NCBI GenBank assembly: GCA_028278465.1
Contig: JANQEF010000297.1
Span: 1 to 26,243, forward strand
DNA: 26,243 bases
Direction of reading: 5' to 3'
Source: Dehalococcoidia bacterium
Lineage (GTDB): Bacteria > Chloroflexota > Dehalococcoidia > Lucifugimonadales > Lucifugimonadaceae
The position numbers and the translations under genes were made by a program. The number at the start of each line of letters is the position of its first letter. Positions within the stretch are counted from its first letter, which is position 1. The notes under the pieces are model-generated. The model saw only the letters and a program-made list of their open reading frames with translations, was not told where the DNA came from and did not search any database. Shown here piece by piece: positions 1 to 7,739 of this stretch.

Positions 1-1733
1 GGCTCGTCGAACTCGACGAACCCGATGTCACGCAGCGCCTTGTTGAAGAAACGTGCGTAGAGCAGGTGCATCACCGCGTGCTCGGCGCCGCCCATGTACT
101 GGTGTACCGGCACCCACTGCTTCACGCGGTCCGAGTCGAACGGCTCCTCCATCAGGCCCGGGCTTGTGAAGCGCAGGTGATACCACGACGAATCGACGAA
201 TGTGTCCATCGTGTCGGTCTCGCGCTTCGCGGGACGGCCGCAGTCGGGGCAGGTCGTGTTTACGAACTCTTCGTCCAGCGTGAGCGGTGACTGGCCAGTC
301 GGCGTGAACTCCACGTTGTCGGGCAACACCACTGGCAGGTCCTGTTCAGGTACCGGGACCGTGCCACAGTGGTCGCAGTAGATGATCGGGATCGGCGTGC
401 CCCAGTAGCGCTGGCGGGAGATCAGCCAGTCTCGCAAGTGGTAGGTGATTGTCCGGCTGCCCAAATTGCCCGACTCGATCTTGTCTGCGATCCGTTCCAT
501 GCCCTCGGCGCTTGGCAGCCCGTCGAACTCGTCCGAGTTGACCTGTGTCCCGGGAGCGACGTACGCCTCGTCAAGCTCTTCGCCTGACCAGCCGTCTGGA
601 GCGACAACGACCCGGATCGGCAGACCGAACTTCTTCGCAAATATGAAGTCCCGCTGGTCGTGAGCAGGCACGCCCATCACGGCGCCTGTGCCGTAAGTCG
701 CCAGCACATAGTCGCCGATCAACACCGGCACCTTCTCGCCGTTCAGCGGGTTCGTGGCGAACGAACCGGTGTGAACGCCGGTCTTCTCTCGCTCGGTTGA
801 AGTGCGCTCTATCTCAGTCTGCCTTCGAGCGTTCTCTATGTACGCATCGACCTCAGCCTTGTGGCCCGGCTGAGTCAGCTTCTCGGCCAGCGGATGCTCG
901 GGGGCGAGCACGACGAAGGTGACGCCGTAGACGGTGTCGATGCGAGTCGTGAAGGTGTCGATCCTGTCCGTCTCGCCTCCGTCCACGTACTCGGATACAT
1001 CGAAGCCGATGGTCACGCCGGTGGAGCGGCCGATCCAGTTCCGCTGCATCAGCTTGATCTTCTCGGGCCAGTCGATGGCGTCCATCTCCAGCAGTTCGTC
1101 CGCGTAGTCGGTGATGCGGAAGTACCACTGAGGCATCTCGCGCCTGACGACAGTCGTGCCGCAGCGCTCGCAGGCGCCGTCCTTCACCTGCTCGTTCGCC
1201 AGTGTCGTCTGGTCAGTCGGACACCAGTTGACTGTGCCGTTCTTGCGGTACGCGATGCCCTTTTCGTAGAACTTGAGGAAGAAGTACTGGTTCCAACGGT
1301 AGTAGTCGGGCTGACAGGTCGAAAGCTCGCGGTCCCAGTCGTAAGACGCGCCCATCAGGTTGAACTGGCGCCGCATGTTGTCCATGTTGGCGATCGTCCA
1401 CTCCCGCGGGTCTGCGCCTCTCGATATGGCGGCGTTCTCGGCGGGCAGACCGAAGGAGTCGAAGCCCTGTGGATGCATCACGTTGTAGCCCCGCATGCGC
1501 ATGAAACGGGCGTGGGCGTCGGCGGGCGTGTAGGCGAACCAGTGGCCGATGTGCACGTCGCCTGACGGGTACGGGAACATCGTCAGTGCGTACCAGTTCT
1601 CTTTACCCGGGACCGAGTCCTCCGCCTTGTAGAGCTGATCGGCCTCCCAGCGGCGCTGCCACTTCGCCTCGATCTCGGCAGGCGAGTACCTGTCTACGGT
1701 GCGGGGTGCTGGTCTGGAAGCCGTGTTGGTCAA
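1..1733 (-). CDS. leuS: Leucyl-tRNA synthetase, N-terminal ~577 residues (3' end outside window)
   Basis: Charges tRNA-Leu with leucine in the cytoplasm (class I aminoacyl-tRNA synthetase). The first ~60 residues contain MFPYPSGDVHIGHW, which holds the class I HIGH signature. Near the window edge the translation reads VHQYMGGAEHAVMHLLYARF, a hallmark stretch of bacterial LeuRS, preceded by a CPDCG zinc-type motif and DTFVDSSWYHLRF. The KMSKS loop and anticodon-binding domain lie beyond position 1. No ATG is suitably placed; I chose the TTG at 1733 because GGAG stands 7 nt upstream and the HIGH motif then falls at the usual distance from the N-terminus. The gene follows the MOSC gene on the same strand after 184 nt. 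I see no T-box leader in that gap. Identity is very secure; the exact start is likely. Confidence 0.96.
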   Translation of the reverse strand, partial: MTNTASRPAPRTVDRYSPAEIEAKWQRRWEADQLYKAEDSVPGKENWYALTMFPYPSGDVHIGHWFAYTPADAHARFMRMRGYNVMHPQGFDSFGLPAENAAISRGADPREWTIANMDNMRRQFNLMGASYDWDRELSTCQPDYYRWNQYFFLKFYEKGIAYRKNGTVNWCPTDQTTLANEQVKDGACERCGTTVVRREMPQWYFRITDYADELLEMDAIDWPEKIKLMQRNWIGRSTGVTIGFDVSEYVDGGETDRIDTFTTRIDTVYGVTFVVLAPEHPLAEKLTQPGHKAEVDAYIENARRQTEIERTSTEREKTGVHTGSFATNPLNGEKVPVLIGDYVLATYGTGAVMGVPAHDQRDFIFAKKFGLPIRVVVAPDGWSGEELDEAYVAPGTQVNSDEFDGLPSAEGMERIADKIESGNLGSRTITYHLRDWLISRQRYWGTPIPIIYCDHCGTVPVPEQDLPVVLPDNVEFTPTGQSPLTLDEEFVNTTCPDCGRPAKRETDTMDTFVDSSWYHLRFTSPGLMEEPFDSDRVKQWVPVHQYMGGAEHAVMHLLYARFFNKALRDIGFVEFDE

Positions 1734-1851
1734 CTCAATTCTCCGGGCTCGCGGCCTGTGCCGGTCGTGGCAGCTTGCCAGTTGCCACAAGTTTACGCAG
1801 GTAGCGCATCGGCGAGCGATTCTGACCTGGGACGCCATACCGGCACTCTAG

Positions 1852-1864
1852 GACGAATTTCGTC
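1852..1864. repeat. Perfect inverted repeat upstream of leuS
   Basis: GACGAA-T-TTCGTC is a perfect 6-bp inverted repeat around one base. CGGCA (1841-1845) and TGCCG (1865-1869) flank it as imperfect outer arms. It lies 119 nt upstream of the leuS start and 54 nt past the end of the MOSC gene. There is no T-run on either side, so it is a poor intrinsic terminator. It could be an operator or an RNA hairpin; the role is unknown. Confidence 0.4.
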
Positions 1865-1917
1865 TGCCGCGAATGCCGAATTCTAGCAATGGGGTTACAA
1901 GTTCGAGTGAGTTCCGG

Positions 1918-2718
1918 TCAGGACAGCACTTTCAACTCGTCTTCGATGCTGAGCCACCGGCTGCCTGAGATCGCTTCGAGGGTGATGGCGAACTGCGGCT
2001 TCTCGGGTGTGAACTCACCGACCAGCTTGCCCATGACATCGTGGTCCCTCTGGCCGGTGACCGGGTTGGCATGAGTGACGAGACAGCGGTTGACGGCTTT
2101 GATCACCTTGAACTCGGTGTCGCCGATAGCAATGCGTCGGCCGATCCATGACATCTCTTCGAAGGCATCGTCCAGGCCGTTGACGACGATGTTCGAGCGG
2201 AAACGCCGTCCGTCGAACTCTACATCGCCAAGCGCCGCCGCCAGAGCCTTCAGGCTCTCCTCGCTGTGCAGCGTCACCAGCCCGGCTGCGGTGTCGTGGA
2301 ACAGCGGCTGCTTGCCGTCGCCGACCAGGTTGACCGGATAGCGCTCGGGACGCGGCGAAAGAGGGTTGTCGGGCAGATCCAGGACGAAGTCGGTGAAGTT
2401 CCGCTCTATCTGAGCCCTCGATTCAGGGTCGTTGACGGGTCCGTCAGCGACCAGCACGTCCCGGCTGTGCATCTTCAAGTTGAGACTGTCGTGATCGAGC
2501 TCGACCGCCAGTGTCGCCAGCCGGGGTGTGTTCACAAGGCCGACGAAGTTCTGCTTAGTCTGCCAGGACCAGTCGGATGGATCACCGGCGTTCCTGAACC
2601 GAAACCCGAGAACGCGGTCGCCCTCGACCCGTCCGTCGTCCGTCAGTTCGATCGACTCCATCTTTTGCGGAGTCATCGATTTCACCGGGTGCCGGTAGAG
2701 GGCTGAGACGGAGATCAA
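1918..2718 (-). CDS. MOSC-domain protein (YcbX/mARC-like molybdenum-cofactor protein)
   Basis: Predicted 266 aa. The N-terminus (ISVSALYRHPVKSM) matches the MOSC N-terminal beta-barrel domain. The C-terminal MOSC domain carries RFRSNIVVNG and NRCLVTHANPVTGQRDHD, whose Cys is the residue expected to bind molybdenum in YcbX/mARC proteins. Relatives reduce N-hydroxylated compounds using a ferredoxin or flavin partner, or transfer sulfur; the substrate here cannot be read. The open frame extends upstream to a GTG at 2880, but those 54 residues are low-complexity and Arg/Ser-rich and not MOSC-like. I prefer the TTG at 2718, with AAGAGAG about 6 nt upstream, which starts directly on the conserved domain. 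No partner reductase is adjacent. Family assignment is firm, the start is moderate, the function is open. Confidence 0.85.
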   Translation of the reverse strand: MISVSALYRHPVKSMTPQKMESIELTDDGRVEGDRVLGFRFRNAGDPSDWSWQTKQNFVGLVNTPRLATLAVELDHDSLNLKMHSRDVLVADGPVNDPESRAQIERNFTDFVLDLPDNPLSPRPERYPVNLVGDGKQPLFHDTAAGLVTLHSEESLKALAAALGDVEFDGRRFRSNIVVNGLDDAFEEMSWIGRRIAIGDTEFKVIKAVNRCLVTHANPVTGQRDHDVMGKLVGEFTPEKPQFAITLEAISGSRWLSIEDELKVLS

Positions 2719-2873
2719 TTGCGCTCTCTTTCGCGGGATGGCATGGGCTGTCGGGCGCGAAGTATCGCTGCGCGAACTTGCCGAACGGCCATCTTGCCTG
2801 CTCCCGTACGCCGTACTTTTACACGTTTCATTGTGTGTAGGCCGGTTTGGGGGACAGCACCGGCCATCTGTTC

Positions 2874-2903
2874 TTGACACATTTTTCAGGTCGTACGTAG
2901 TAT
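2874..2903 (+). promoter_or_regulatory. Sigma-70-type promoter of rny
   Basis: TTGACA (2874-2879) and TAGTAT (2898-2903) are separated by 18 bp, about 75 nt upstream of the rny ATG. The -35 is a perfect consensus hexamer and the -10 keeps the key TA...T positions. It lies in the 258-nt gap between the divergent MOSC and rny genes. I could not see an equally good promoter facing the MOSC gene in this gap. Confidence 0.7.
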
Positions 2904-2911
2904 CGGACTAC
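2897..2911. promoter_or_regulatory. Inverted repeat over the rny -10 element (candidate operator)
   Basis: GTAGT (2897-2901) and ACTAC (2907-2911) form a perfect 5-bp inverted repeat around ATCGG, overlapping the TAGTAT -10 hexamer. A protein bound here would block RNA polymerase. The arms are short, so chance is a real alternative. Confidence 0.35.
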
Positions 2912-2915
2912 AGAT

Positions 2916-2934
2916 CGGGGACTTAACATCCCCG
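2916..2934 (+). promoter_or_regulatory. Stem-loop at the 5' end of the rny leader RNA
   Basis: CGGGGA (2916-2921) pairs perfectly with TCCCCG (2929-2934) across a 7-nt A/T-rich loop, just downstream of the predicted transcription start. A 5'-terminal hairpin can stabilise an mRNA or be a site of self-cleavage. Autoregulation is speculative. Confidence 0.45.
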
Positions 2935-2976
2935 TGCTGACAAGTTAACAATTGCGGCCAGGTAGGAGCGTCCACC

Positions 2977-4506
2977 ATGGACATCGTCCTAACGGCCGTC
3001 TTAACCGCCCTTGTGACTGGGGTGCTGGCTGCTGCAGGTGGTTTCTACCTGCGCAACAAGCTGGCGTCGAACTCGATCAGGGCTTCGGAGAATGCGGCGG
3101 AGCAACAGATCCGCAGGGCCGAAGCCAGAAGCAAAGAGATCCTTCTCGAAGCGAAGGAACAGTCTCTTCAGATACGGACCGATACTGAAGAGGAGTTGAG
3201 GAGAGAGCGCCAGGAGCTGCAGCGGACGGAGAGCCGTCTGGAGGCCCGTGAGGAAAACCTCGAAAACCGGGCCGGGCTGCTGGAACAGAGAGATGCGGAG
3301 CTTCGCCAACAGCGTGATGCGGTCGAAGAGGAGCAGCGTGAACTCGCTGCCGTCCGGCTGCAGGAACAGGAAAGGCTTGAGCAGATCTCAGGCCTTGCAA
3401 TGGCAGACGCCCGCCAGTTACTCCTCGATCGCGCTGAGGAAGAGGTCGAGTTTGAGCTAGCCCGTCGCTATCGCGACTCGGAACTCCGGGCAAGAGAGGA
3501 AGCAGACGGCAAGGCGAGGGAAGTCCTCGCATCGACCATTCAGAGGTTGGCCTCCGAGGTTGTCTCGGAAGTCACCGTGAGCAGCGTGCAGCTGCCAAGT
3601 GACGACATGAAGGGCCGGCTGATCGGCCGAGAAGGCCGGAACATTCGCGCCATTGAGGCTGCGACCGGCGTTGACCTGATTGTCGACGACGTGCCGGAGA
3701 CGGTCACGCTTTCCTGTTTCGATCCGATCAGGCGCGAAGTCGCGCGCGTCGCGCTGGAGCGCCTGATACAGGACGGCAGGATTCACCCTGCTCGAATCGA
3801 GGAGTCCGTTGAGAAGGCTCAGCGCGAGGTCGATGAGACTGTGCGCAAGGCCGGCCAGCAGGCTCTGTTCGACGCCAACGTCAAGGGACTTCACCCCGAG
3901 TTGGTGAAGCTCATGGGTCGGCTAAAGTACCGCTACTCGTACGGCGAGAACGTGCTGATGCACTCGGTCGAGGTTGGCATCGTCGCGGGGATGATCGGCG
4001 CGCAGGTCGGTGCAAACGCGCAGCACTGCCGAACGGCCGGCTTCCTGCACGACATCGGGAAAGCGCTGACACACGAAGTCGAGGGACCGCACGCGGAGAT
4101 CGGCGCTGACATCGTCTCGAAGTACAACATGCCGGGACGAGTCGTGACGGCGATCCGCGAGCACCACGACCGTGAGATGACAACTATCGAGTCGTTCGTG
4201 GTGGCTGCGGCGGACGCGGTTAGCGCGGCCCGCCCGGGAGCGCGTCACGACACCGTAGAGAACTACATCCAGCGTCTCCAGGCTCTTGAAGACGTCGCGC
4301 GCGGATTCGACGGCGTCGAGCGCTGCTATGCGATCCAGGCAGGCCGCGAGATCCGGGTACTTGTAAGACCTGAAGAGATCGACGATGCCCGCGCCGCGGT
4401 GCTGGCTCGTGACATTGCGAAACGGGTCGAGGAGACGCTGGCCTATCCCGGCCAGATAAGGATTGTGGTTATTCGCGAGTCGCGATCCGTGGAGATAGCT
4501 TCGTAG
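2977..4506 (+). CDS. rny: Ribonuclease Y
   Basis: Endoribonuclease that starts mRNA decay at the inner face of the membrane. The 509-aa protein has the full family layout. Residues ~3-25 form one hydrophobic anchor (VLTALVTGVLAAAGGFYL). Residues ~30-195 are a charged Glu/Arg/Gln-rich coiled coil. A KH RNA-binding domain contains GRLIGREGRN at ~213-222. An HD metal-dependent hydrolase domain has H329 (HSVEVG), H358-D359 (FLHDIGK), EHHDRE (~393-398) and a downstream ADAV Asp (~413). Length is close to the usual ~520 aa. Start ATG has GTAGGAG upstream. It has its own promoter and is followed by a strong hairpin, then a YmdB-family gene, an arrangement common in Gram-positive bacteria. Identity is secure. 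Confidence 0.97.
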   Translation: MDIVLTAVLTALVTGVLAAAGGFYLRNKLASNSIRASENAAEQQIRRAEARSKEILLEAKEQSLQIRTDTEEELRRERQELQRTESRLEAREENLENRAGLLEQRDAELRQQRDAVEEEQRELAAVRLQEQERLEQISGLAMADARQLLLDRAEEEVEFELARRYRDSELRAREEADGKAREVLASTIQRLASEVVSEVTVSSVQLPSDDMKGRLIGREGRNIRAIEAATGVDLIVDDVPETVTLSCFDPIRREVARVALERLIQDGRIHPARIEESVEKAQREVDETVRKAGQQALFDANVKGLHPELVKLMGRLKYRYSYGENVLMHSVEVGIVAGMIGAQVGANAQHCRTAGFLHDIGKALTHEVEGPHAEIGADIVSKYNMPGRVVTAIREHHDREMTTIESFVVAAADAVSAARPGARHDTVENYIQRLQALEDVARGFDGVERCYAIQAGREIRVLVRPEEIDDARAAVLARDIAKRVEETLAYPGQIRIVVIRESRSVEIAS

Positions 4507-4530
4507 TACAATTCGAATAGAACCTGAGAT

Positions 4531-4571
4531 GGCGGAGCGATAGCTTGAGCAACAGGCGATATCGCTCCGCC
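4531..4571 (+). terminator. Hairpin terminator or attenuator between rny and the ymdB-like gene
   Basis: GGCGGAGCGATA (4531-4542) pairs perfectly over 12 bp with TATCGCTCCGCC (4560-4571), loop 17 nt, followed by a short GTTTCG rather than a long T-run. It lies 25 nt after the rny stop. The very strong stem supports termination or 3'-end protection; the weak T tract suggests leaky read-through into the next gene. Confidence 0.7.
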
Positions 4572-4647
4572 GTTTCGCGTAACCCGGCGCTTCAAAGTTC
4601 GCGGCGAACGAGCGACAGACGGGCTCAATCCAGTTACAAAGGCTGAC

Positions 4648-5424
4648 ATGCGGATACTGATGGTCGGTGACGTTGTCGGGTCAGGCGGTCGACGGACCGT
4701 GAAGAAGATTCTGCCTCGGTTGCGTCACGAACTGGGGATCGACTTCGTCGTACTGCAGGGTGAAAACCTTGCCGGCGGCTTCGGTCTTACACTTGAGACG
4801 GTTTACGAAATGATCGAGGCCGGCGCGGACGTCATCACCACCGGCAATCACGTCTGGGACAAGAAAGATGCTGTCCGGAAACTGGACGATCCGACGTTTC
4901 CGGTGCTGCGGCCTCTCAACTATCCCGCTGCGAATCCCGGTCGCGGCGCCAGCGCTGACCGTGCTGCGGCCGTGGTCAACCTGATCGGCCGAGTGTGGGT
5001 CGGCGAGTTCGACTCTCCGTTCTCTGCAATCGACGATCTGCTGGCCGGTGGCTGGGCGAAGGACAGGCCGATCTTAGTAGACATGCATGCCGAGGCATCG
5101 TCTGAGAAGATCGCAATGGGATGGCACCTGGATGGCCGAGTCGCTGCGCTGGTCGGCACGCACACGCATGTCGCTACCGCCGATTGCCGGATTTTGCCTG
5201 GTGGCACAGCGTATGTGACGGACCTCGGGATGGTCGGGGGGACCGAATCGGTGATCGGCATGCACGTCGAAGAGGCGCTCGACCGGTTTCTGACCGGAGT
5301 CGGCAGGCGCTTTCGGCCGGTCGAGAGCGGGCCGATGAGGTTCAATTCTGTATTGATCGAGATCGACGACTCCACGAGACGCGCCGTTTCCATAGAGCGA
5401 GTAGACAGGGAGCTTGAGCTTTGA
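4648..5424 (+). CDS. YmdB-family metallophosphoesterase
   Basis: Calcineurin-like phosphoesterase of the TIGR00282/YmdB family, 258 aa (usual ~265). Family members hydrolyse 2',3'-cyclic nucleotides and influence RNase activity and biofilm decisions in Bacillus. All expected metal-site positions are visible: D8 (VGDVVG), E39-N40 (GENLAGG), N67-H68 (TTGNHVWD), H147 (DMHAEAS), and H172 and H174 (GTHTHVATAD). LRPLNYP and DLGMVGGTESVIGM are further family signatures. AAAGG precedes the ATG by 5 nt. The gene follows rny, matching the familiar rny-ymdB neighbourhood, and its stop overlaps the next start. Function in this organism is inferred from the family. Confidence 0.93.
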   Translation: MRILMVGDVVGSGGRRTVKKILPRLRHELGIDFVVLQGENLAGGFGLTLETVYEMIEAGADVITTGNHVWDKKDAVRKLDDPTFPVLRPLNYPAANPGRGASADRAAAVVNLIGRVWVGEFDSPFSAIDDLLAGGWAKDRPILVDMHAEASSEKIAMGWHLDGRVAALVGTHTHVATADCRILPGGTAYVTDLGMVGGTESVIGMHVEEALDRFLTGVGRRFRPVESGPMRFNSVLIEIDDSTRRAVSIERVDRELEL

Positions 5425-6347
5425 CGGGTGAGGACAGCGCTTCGAGATATGAGCCGAGCGCAGTGCCGTGGCGGCCAGACTGGCCTGTCGAGGTTGACCT
5501 GCACCTTCACACCACCGCCTCAGACGGGAGCCTGTCGCCAACAGAGTTGATCAATCTGATCCTGGAGACGGACCTAAAGACGGTCGCCATAACGGACCAC
5601 GACTCGACCGAGGGCATCGATGAAGCGATGGCCGCTGCGGCCGGTTCTGAGCTGACTGTGATCCCCGGTATCGAGTTCGGCTCAGAGGTGGGCGACTCTG
5701 AGGTTCACCTGATCGGTATCTTCATAGACCACAGGTCCCCGGCGCTGCAGGCGGCGCTCGAAAAGTTCCGGCAGCAGCGAATAGACGCCGCCCAGCAGAT
5801 GGTCGGCAAGCTGAACCAGCTCGGGATGGACATCACATGGGAGCGGGTCAGCGAGCTTGCTGCGGGATCGGTAGGGCGGCCGCACATCGCGCGGGCGCTG
5901 CTGGAGAAGGGGTTCGTCTCAAGTATTCGCGAGGCGTTCGACCGCTTCATAGGAAACGATGGCCCGGCACGAATCCCGCGGCCGAAGTTCACGCCGGTCG
6001 AGGCGCTGGAGATAGTTCATGCGTCGGGCGGCGTCGGGATAGTCGCTCACCCCAGAACCGTGAACCGCCTCGAAGAGGTGCTGCCGCCGCTGGCGGAGGC
6101 GGGGCTCGCAGGCATCGAGGTGTTCGCCGAAAAGTACGGCGCCGAGCACCAGCAGAGGTTCATGGACCTCGCTGACAAGTATGACCTGATCCCCGGCGGA
6201 GGCACCGACTACCACGCCTTCGGGTCGGAGAACGAGGTGAAGCCTGGCATGAGCGGGCCTCCTCCCGAAACGGCCCGGCTGTTCTTCGAAGCTGCGAAGC
6301 GCAGGCATAGCGGCAAGCCCGGGTTCGTGCCCGACCGTCCGCTGTAG
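5421..6347 (+). CDS. PHP-domain phosphoesterase (TrpH/YciV-like)
   Basis: 308-aa metal-dependent phosphoesterase of the PHP superfamily. Relatives such as E. coli RNase AM (YciV/TrpH) act as 5'-3' exoribonucleases or 3',5'-nucleoside bisphosphate phosphatases. Motifs in order: H28-x-H30 (VDLHLHTTASDG), AITDHDSTEG, IPGIEFGSE, VHLIG, GRPHIARAL, GIVAHPRTV and GGGTDYHAFG, which together give the trinuclear metal site. The TTG start overlaps the upstream stop by 4 nt (TTGA), with AGGGAG about 10 nt before it, so it is probably translationally coupled to the YmdB-like gene. Three consecutive genes for RNA or nucleotide phosphodiester chemistry (rny, ymdB-like, this one) suggest a shared role in RNA turnover. 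The substrate is not proven by sequence. Confidence 0.9.
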   Translation: MTGEDSASRYEPSAVPWRPDWPVEVDLHLHTTASDGSLSPTELINLILETDLKTVAITDHDSTEGIDEAMAAAAGSELTVIPGIEFGSEVGDSEVHLIGIFIDHRSPALQAALEKFRQQRIDAAQQMVGKLNQLGMDITWERVSELAAGSVGRPHIARALLEKGFVSSIREAFDRFIGNDGPARIPRPKFTPVEALEIVHASGGVGIVAHPRTVNRLEEVLPPLAEAGLAGIEVFAEKYGAEHQQRFMDLADKYDLIPGGGTDYHAFGSENEVKPGMSGPPPETARLFFEAAKRRHSGKPGFVPDRPL

Positions 6348-6356
6348 CGAGCGTCA

Positions 6357-7109
6357 ATGGACACCCTGGCGACGGTCCTGCTGCTTCTCGGAGCCTACCT
6401 GTTTGGCGCTATTCCGACTTCCTACTGGCTGGCGCGATTTGTTCGCGGCATCGACATTCGCCGGTACGGAAGCGGCAACGTCGGCATCTCCAACTTCGCA
6501 CGGCACGTCGGAAAGAGGTGGGCCATTGCGGTCATCATCTTCGACGTCGCCATCAAAGGCCCTCTTCCGGTTGTCCTGGCATCCAGCAAGGTGCTGGACC
6601 TCGGGCTGACGGTCGAGGTGCTGGCCGGCCTCGCGGTGATCGTCGGCCACAACTGGTCGGTTTTCATTCGGTTCTCAGGCGGACGCGGCATGGGAACGGT
6701 ACTCGGCGTGATCGGCTCGTTGAGTTTCCTGCTCGTGTGGATGTACCTGCTTACGTCGTTCACGATCTGGATGGCGACGTGGGCCGCAAGCGGACGTCGC
6801 GACAGCTCTGTCAGCTGGATCATTTCCGCCGCGTTGCTGCCCGCATACGCGGTGCTGATCGACCTGCCAGCCGAGATCGCCTACTACGCCCTGATCTTCC
6901 TCGGGATCACGATGCTCAAGCGAGCCACTGCAAACGATCCCTCGTACTGGAAGACAGTTGACGGCTTCGTGCCTGCCGCGAAGCTGCTGCTAACGAGGAT
7001 CCTGTTCGACAGGGACACGATCTCGAAGGAACGCTGGGTAGGGCGGCGGCCGGAGGCCGAAGCGCAGGCAGGTCCGGGTGACGCGCCGCAATCTGCGAAG
7101 CCTGAATAG
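6357..7109 (+). CDS. plsY: Acyl-phosphate:glycerol-3-phosphate acyltransferase
   Basis: Integral membrane enzyme that makes lysophosphatidic acid from acyl-phosphate and glycerol-3-phosphate, the first step of phospholipid synthesis. All three conserved cytoplasmic motifs are present: GSGNVGISNFAR (38-49), DVAIKGPLPV (63-72), and VGHNWSVF...SGGRGMGT (97-114, with GRG in place of the more usual GKG). Several hydrophobic spans match the multi-pass topology. At 250 aa it is longer than the usual ~200; the extra length is a charged Ala/Pro-rich C-terminal tail. It starts 9 nt after the PHP gene, so it likely belongs to the same transcript. The ribosome-binding site is weak. Confidence 0.95.
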   Translation: MDTLATVLLLLGAYLFGAIPTSYWLARFVRGIDIRRYGSGNVGISNFARHVGKRWAIAVIIFDVAIKGPLPVVLASSKVLDLGLTVEVLAGLAVIVGHNWSVFIRFSGGRGMGTVLGVIGSLSFLLVWMYLLTSFTIWMATWAASGRRDSSVSWIISAALLPAYAVLIDLPAEIAYYALIFLGITMLKRATANDPSYWKTVDGFVPAAKLLLTRILFDRDTISKERWVGRRPEAEAQAGPGDAPQSAKPE

Positions 7110-7160
7110 GCACGGGCTTGATTCGGCAGCGCAGGCCGTTCTTTAGCTAGACTCACTCAC

Positions 7161-7718
7161 ATGCGACAGTCGCAGCAGCCAGAAATCAGTGATCTAACGT
7201 ACTGTGTACGGCATCCGGACACGGAGTCGAACCTGCGGTGCGGCCGGTGCGGAGACCTGATCTGTCCGCGTTGTATGGTCACGTCGCCGGTGGGAGCTCG
7301 CTGTCCTTCCTGCGCTCGCCTTGGAAGACCGGCGATCCTCGACACGTCGTCTTCAGAGATGGGCAGGGCGATCGGGTTAGGAGCGGCGGCAGCGGTCGGC
7401 GGCGCGTTGGCCCTGGCGGTCGTGGTGTGGGTGCTGGTCAGGGTTCCGGCGATCTCGTCCACAATCGGTATCTACATCGCCGCCGCGGGCATAGTAGGGA
7501 TCGGCTACGCGGTCGGTGAAGCGGTGAGGTACGGATCGGGCCAGAAGCTGGACCGGCGGCTGAGATATGTTGCCGCGGGCGGAGTGTTCCTGGGATGGCT
7601 GGCGACCGCGATCCTCCTTCCCAGCTTCAACGTCTCAGCAGGGTTCCTTGGTAACCCGGTCGCGATCGTCGGCCTGGTGATCGCGTTCTACGTCGCATCC
7701 AGCCGTGTCCGAGTCTGA
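7161..7718 (+). CDS. Membrane protein with N-terminal double zinc finger
   Basis: 185 aa, function unknown. Residues 15-51 hold eight metal-type ligands: C15, H18, C27, C30, C35, C38, C48 and C51, the B-box/zinc-ribbon-like pattern often found fused to membrane domains in Chloroflexota and actinobacteria. Four hydrophobic segments follow at about 69-95, 98-118, 134-153 and 160-181. The finger should be cytoplasmic and could sense metal or redox state or bind a partner. No clear ribosome-binding site precedes the ATG. It lies 51 nt after plsY on the same strand and may be the last gene of that run. I do not recognise a named family for the membrane part. Confidence 0.8.
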   Translation: MRQSQQPEISDLTYCVRHPDTESNLRCGRCGDLICPRCMVTSPVGARCPSCARLGRPAILDTSSSEMGRAIGLGAAAAVGGALALAVVVWVLVRVPAISSTIGIYIAAAGIVGIGYAVGEAVRYGSGQKLDRRLRYVAAGGVFLGWLATAILLPSFNVSAGFLGNPVAIVGLVIAFYVASSRVRV

Positions 7719-7739
7719 ACGATCCCTGCGACCCGGCCG

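Noticed and set aside
861..1565. 234-aa plus-strand frame in the leuS region
   Set aside because: It is antisense to the leuS coding sequence with its recognisable motifs; no motif or ribosome-binding site supports it.
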